Source: Oscillospiraceae bacterium (lineage in GTDB: Bacteria; Bacillota; Clostridia; Oscillospirales; Acutalibacteraceae). From it: a DNA stretch of 64,000 nucleotides. Where the stretch lies: contig SVNZ01000004.1 of the NCBI GenBank assembly GCA_015066595.1, forward strand, positions 62,001 through 126,000, written 5' to 3'. Under the pieces are notes generated by a model. That model ran no database searches and was not told where the DNA came from. It saw only the letters and a program-made list of their open reading frames with translations. The first letter of the stretch is position 1; each line of letters starts with the position of its first letter. The translations under genes and the position numbers were made by a program. This document shows positions 60,597 through 64,000 of this stretch, one piece after another.

Positions 60597-61856
60597 CTAA
60601 TATCTTTTTGTAGCTAAAACGACAAAAGAGTCGTCTTCGCCGTTCATAATCGTGGTGACAAAATATCTTATGTCATCCATAGCGTGGTCGTTTTGCTTGA
60701 CCACTGCATCGTTTTTTGCATTTTCGCTCCATCTATAAAGCGAAAATTCTTTTATAGCTGCTTTGCAGTTGTTGCATATGATGATGCGTTTATCTTTCAG
60801 AGCTGAACTCACACAGCGTATTCCGTCGATAACGTTGTTTTGTGCCGGCACTACCGTAAATTTTTCGTGCCTTTTGATTACCTCAATAAAGCTTGCCGCT
60901 GACGGATCTACTGCTATGAGAGAAATCTCTTTGCTGCCGATGAGCTCACACAATGCGGTGTAGTGCTCCTCGTCAGTACGTTGGTAGCCCTCTTTTTTTG
61001 AGTCAAAATAATACTCATCAATTCTGTACCACACATCGTTTTGTTTTCCCCATAGACCAAACGACGCAGGGTTTACGGTACCGTAGTCACACGATACCGC
61101 ATAGCTTTCAAAATCGCCTTTTGGAATATCAGGAAATGCGTCACTATGCTCCATAAACGGATACACAGCACCATTCACAGCAACCCACTCGCCCTTTACA
61201 AAGCGTCTGAAAAACGCACCCGAATACATTTTTTCGTAGCGTTTTATCATCTTTTTTGATAGAGACGGGTTGTCCTGCATTTTAAAGTGGATATACAAAG
61301 CGTTTTTCTCTTTTGCTTTTTTTATCCACTCATTATAAAACCAGTGGGATGGATACTCAGGATTACAGTTAAACCAAAACGTAGAGCCTGATACTGAGCA
61401 ACGTGCCAAGGCCTGCTCGACAAAAGACCGTGGCATAAGCGCTACCTCATCAAGCAAAATTCCGCACAACGTCATACCCTGAATCAGCGACGCGGATCCT
61501 TCGTCTTTGCCACCAAAAAGATAAAAGCGGTTAAATCTGTTTTGGTAGCTTATTAAGAGCATATTTTCGCTGTGCTTGTCAGTAATTTCAAAACCAAGTT
61601 CTTTAAGCGGAGAAATAAGCGGAGTAACCAAATTTCGCCTTAAAGAGCGTATCGTCTTTCCACACAATGCAAAAGATGAGTTAGAAAACAGTGAAAATGC
61701 CCACAGCACAAATGACAGTGACATACAAAAAGTCTTGCCTGATCTGACAGCCCCATCACAAATCACAGCATCGCAGTTTTTGTACTTCGAATTATCCATC
61801 CACCATGTGAGTGCAAGCATCTGCTTTTCTGAAAAAGGTTTATACATATGTGTCAT
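60597..61856 (-). CDS. terL: Terminase large subunit
   Basis: About 419 residues from the ATG at 61856 (a GTG at 61865 is the alternative). ATPase motif GAVRSGKTFCMSL, Walker B-type LCGILLDEVALM, motif FNCNPEYPSHWFY, and nuclease acidic residues in AVSCDYGTVNPASF, LIAVDPSAAS and QNDHAMDDIRYFV. It packages DNA into the prohead. Of the PBSX/XtmB kind, usually linked to headful packaging, which can take host DNA. Confidence 0.92.
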   Translation of the reverse strand: MTHMYKPFSEKQMLALTWWMDNSKYKNCDAVICDGAVRSGKTFCMSLSFVLWAFSLFSNSSFALCGKTIRSLRRNLVTPLISPLKELGFEITDKHSENMLLISYQNRFNRFYLFGGKDEGSASLIQGMTLCGILLDEVALMPRSFVEQALARCSVSGSTFWFNCNPEYPSHWFYNEWIKKAKEKNALYIHFKMQDNPSLSKKMIKRYEKMYSGAFFRRFVKGEWVAVNGAVYPFMEHSDAFPDIPKGDFESYAVSCDYGTVNPASFGLWGKQNDVWYRIDEYYFDSKKEGYQRTDEEHYTALCELIGSKEISLIAVDPSAASFIEVIKRHEKFTVVPAQNNVIDGIRCVSSALKDKRIIICNNCKAAIKEFSLYRWSENAKNDAVVKQNDHAMDDIRYFVTTIMNGEDDSFVVLATKRY

Positions 61857-62343
61857 CACCAGCACAGTTACTTATGTTTTGTGCACCTTGATACAACGCT
61901 TCAACGAGCGAGTTGCTTCCTTGTTTTGTTTTCTCTTTGCTTTGTGCTATTTTCTCAAGTGCTTTGAGTCTGTCAAAAAACTTTATTTCCATAGCACCGT
62001 CCTTGGGCTTTTTGATTTCCTGAACCATATATAGGTCCATTTTGCTTAACTGTTCTTTTGTGGGAGAGTCCATATACAAAAGGCTCACTGCATCTGCTAT
62101 GCTTCCAAACGCCAACTTTTCATAAAAAAGCTGTGTCACTTCGCTCATAGCACGCTCTCGGTTTTTTGAAAGCGTTGCTATTTCATCGACGACCTCACGT
62201 TTTAATAACAATGCCTGTCCTTTTTTCAGTGGCTCTTTGTCATACCCTGCGCACTTTGCTGAGTGTTCTATGTCTGCAGTACTTGCAAAATATACACAGA
62301 ACAGTTTTTCACGCACGGTAAGCCCACTATCCTTGTTTTTCAA
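61840..62343 (-). CDS. terS: Terminase small subunit
   Basis: 167 residues from a TTG at 62343 (AAGGAATGA upstream). Begins KNKDSGLTVREKLFCVYFAS with a helix-turn-helix (TADIEHSAKCAGYDKEPLKKG) and ends in a helical oligomerisation region (LKALEKIAQSKEKTKQGSNSLVEAL); Terminase_2/XtmA type. First gene of the cluster, overlapping terL. Confidence 0.85.
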   Translation of the reverse strand: MKNKDSGLTVREKLFCVYFASTADIEHSAKCAGYDKEPLKKGQALLLKREVVDEIATLSKNRERAMSEVTQLFYEKLAFGSIADAVSLLYMDSPTKEQLSKMDLYMVQEIKKPKDGAMEIKFFDRLKALEKIAQSKEKTKQGSNSLVEALYQGAQNISNCAGDDTYV

Positions 62344-62390
62344 AGTATCATTCCTTTCATACTGGTTACACTTAACCCTGAAAAAATGAA

Positions 62391-62418
62391 AAAAGTTGCA
62401 TAGTTTTATGCAACTTTT
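62391..62418. terminator. Hairpin with T run upstream of the phage-like cluster
   Basis: Perfect stem AAAAGTTGCATA/TATGCAACTTTT with loop GTTT. On the minus strand it is followed by TTCATTTTTTC, just before terS, so it may insulate or attenuate the cluster. Confidence 0.55.
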
Positions 62419-62499
62419 AGAAAAATTTCTTAAATTTTCTATAAAATCAATGTTTTGGGTAATGCTATAGTATAACTTTTTTATGTTAGGACAGATGAA

Positions 62500-63912
62500 A
62501 TGTTTAGTGAAAACTATGAAGAAAACAGACGTCTTTTAAAAGAAGCTTTGCGCAGTGACCAGTGCTTTGACATCATCGAGAGAAAAATCACATTACAACA
62601 AAAACAAGCTGTTATGTTCTATATCGACGGTTTTGTAAAAGACGATACAATGGAACACATTATGGAATATTTCTACCAGAACACAAGTGACGATATCGCA
62701 AAAGACGCACGTACCTTTGCTTCATACTGTGTGCCTTATGTAGAGGTCGATGTTATGGGCGACATCAATATGGTAGTCAAAAACGTACTATCCGGTGTTT
62801 CGTGCATTATGGTGGACGGTTTTAGAGAATGTGTTATGCTCGATATGCGAACCTACCCTCAGCGTTCAACCTCTGAGCCACAAGACGACAAGGTGCTCAG
62901 GGGTAGTAAAGATGGTTTTGTGGAAACGCTGATTTTCAACTGTGCGCTTATCAGAAGACGTATCCGTGACCCAAAATTCACTACCACAGTGCTCTCCGCC
63001 GGGAAATCATCACAAACCGATATTGTACTGTGCTATATGGATGACAAGGTAGACAAAACCCTGCTCAACACACTCAAAAAAAAGATAGAAAACCTGGATA
63101 TAGAATCTCTCTCAATGAACCAACAAAGTCTTATTGAGGCATTATATCCTAAAAAGTGGTACAACCCTTTCCCAAAAGTCAAATACACAGAGCGACCTGA
63201 TGTCGCCGCAGCAGTATGTTTAAAAGGTAGCATTGTAATTTTAGTTGACAACTCACCGTCAGCTTTGCTTTTGCCGACTTCTATTTTCGAAGTACTCGAA
63301 GAAGCCGATGACTACTACTTTCCACCTATCACAGGCACATATATAAGAATAGCCAGATATCTAATCACGTTTGTGTCAGTACTGCTCACGCCTTTGTGGC
63401 TACTTGCAGTCCAAAATCCCGATGCTGTGCCAGAGGTTTTTCAGTTTGTTATCCCTGATATGCAAAACGTCAACATCTCAATTTTCTGGCAGCTCATACT
63501 GATAGAAATCGGTATTGACGGACTACGACTTGCAGCACTCAACACGCCTGACAGCCTGTCCGCATCACTTTCTATTATTGGTGCTCTCGCATTCTCGGAA
63601 TTTGCTATTGACTCGGGTTGGTTTTCGATGGAAGTTATCCTGTATATGGCGTTTGTTACTATCGCAAACTACAGCCAACCAAGCTACGAACTCGGCTACA
63701 GCCTGAAGTTTATGCGAGTTATTCTGCTGATTCTGACAAGGATATTCAACTTCTGGGGCTTTGCTGGTGGCATTCTTTTGAACATTGTTTTACTCTTTAC
63801 AAACAAAACCCTTTCCGGCAAAAGCTATATGTATCCACTCTTTCCACTTCATCCAAAAGAGTTATTATACAAACTCACTCGTATTCGTCCTTCATCTAAT
63901 AAAACAACTTAA
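62500..63912 (+). CDS. GerA-family spore germination protein, SpoVAF-like
   Basis: 470 residues. A soluble N-terminal domain (~1-280) contains the GerA signature VLRGSKDGFVETLIFNCALIRRRIRDPKF split by a short gap, and four or five membrane helices follow (ARYLITFVSVLLTPLWLLAV; VILYMAFVTIANYSQPSYEL; VILLILTRIFNFWGFAGG). Ends with a basic tail. SpoVAF is an inner-membrane relative of germinant receptor A subunits that helps the dipicolinate channel. Without spoVA neighbours in view a plain GerA subunit is possible. Confidence 0.85.
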   Translation: MFSENYEENRRLLKEALRSDQCFDIIERKITLQQKQAVMFYIDGFVKDDTMEHIMEYFYQNTSDDIAKDARTFASYCVPYVEVDVMGDINMVVKNVLSGVSCIMVDGFRECVMLDMRTYPQRSTSEPQDDKVLRGSKDGFVETLIFNCALIRRRIRDPKFTTTVLSAGKSSQTDIVLCYMDDKVDKTLLNTLKKKIENLDIESLSMNQQSLIEALYPKKWYNPFPKVKYTERPDVAAAVCLKGSIVILVDNSPSALLLPTSIFEVLEEADDYYFPPITGTYIRIARYLITFVSVLLTPLWLLAVQNPDAVPEVFQFVIPDMQNVNISIFWQLILIEIGIDGLRLAALNTPDSLSASLSIIGALAFSEFAIDSGWFSMEVILYMAFVTIANYSQPSYELGYSLKFMRVILLILTRIFNFWGFAGGILLNIVLLFTNKTLSGKSYMYPLFPLHPKELLYKLTRIRPSSNKTT

Positions 63913-63941
63913 CACTTACTACTGCTATAACTGCAGCTGTA

Positions 63942-63986
63942 AAATCCGCCATAAGCGAAGCAAAAAGCGTATGGCGGATTTTCTTT
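63942..63986 (+). terminator. Terminator after the GerA-family gene
   Basis: Stem AAATCCGCCATA/TATGGCGGATTT (63942-63981) followed by TCTTT. Confidence 0.8.
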
Positions 63987-64000
63987 ATGCCTACAGCGCC

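Noticed and set aside
51117..62499. Attachment-site repeats flanking the phage-like cluster
   Set aside because: By eye no shared direct repeat was found between the 51110-51157 and 62344-62499 flanks, and no integrase or tRNA gene is adjacent.
62419..62499. Sigma-G type promoter for the GerA-family gene
   Set aside because: The region has several TATA-like strings, but no convincing pair of forespore -35 and -10 boxes could be placed.
1..64000. tRNA, rRNA, riboswitch other than the L10 leader, or CRISPR array
   Set aside because: No cloverleaf with a T-loop signature, rRNA segment, known riboswitch core or regular repeat-spacer array was recognised by eye.

Overview
The window reads as chromosome of an anaerobic, spore-forming, starch-degrading member of the Clostridia, most like Ruminococcus bromii and its relatives. 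This rests on gene content only: an [FeFe] hydrogenase, a PerR/reverse-rubrerythrin pair, pyruvate phosphate dikinase, sporulation genes (gpr, spoIIP, a SpoVAF/GerA-type protein), secreted GH13 amylases, starch-binding modules and many dockerin-tailed secreted proteins of the amylosome kind. No rRNA, tRNA or CRISPR array was seen.

Layout. 1-6.7 kb: end of a hydrogenase gene, a dockerin CHAP protein, a small DUF559-nuclease element with terminal inverted repeats and a 9-bp flanking direct repeat, two small-protein genes and a second dockerin protein. 6.9-10.6 kb (minus): rpmG-secE-nusG-rplK-rplA, an L10 leader, rplJ-rplL. 10.7-21.8 kb: housekeeping (murI, DUF1934, argS, HD hydrolase, rsmA, RNA methyltransferase), a second DUF559 element, a tiny Asn/Gln-rich gene, LUD protein, amidase, perR-rubrerythrin, PepSY lipoprotein and thioesterase. 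21.9-30.7 kb (minus): a duplicated two-gene starch operon. Each copy has a starch-binding dockerin protein followed by a dockerin-less GH13 amylase. The binding-protein genes appear identical over 1,786 bp while the amylases have diverged, and both operons share a promoter with a conserved palindrome upstream. 30.7-36.9 kb (minus): rarA, glyA, a dus gene, a membrane protein, spoIIP, gpr. 37-39.9 kb: a convergent pair of dockerin proteins (papain-like protease; CHAP-SH3). 40-51.1 kb: ppdK, then glmU(N-domain only)-prs-pth-mfd, a foldase-like lipoprotein and a second membrane-anchored acidic protein.

51.2-62.3 kb (minus): a tightly packed phage-derived cluster. It has terminase subunits, portal, protease, decoration and major capsid proteins, connectors, a tube-like protein, LysM protein, hub, spike, gp25, baseplate J, XkdU-like and fibre-like proteins. 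No tail sheath, tape measure, lysis, integrase, repressor or replication gene was seen, yet every reading frame is open. It may be a domesticated particle or gene-transfer-agent-like system. The window ends with a SpoVAF/GerA-type germination gene.

The candidates most worth following are the reduced phage particle cluster, the repeat-bounded DUF559 element with its apparent target-site duplication, and the homogenised starch-binding operons with their shared palindrome. Family names are assigned from motifs read by eye; no database search was run.
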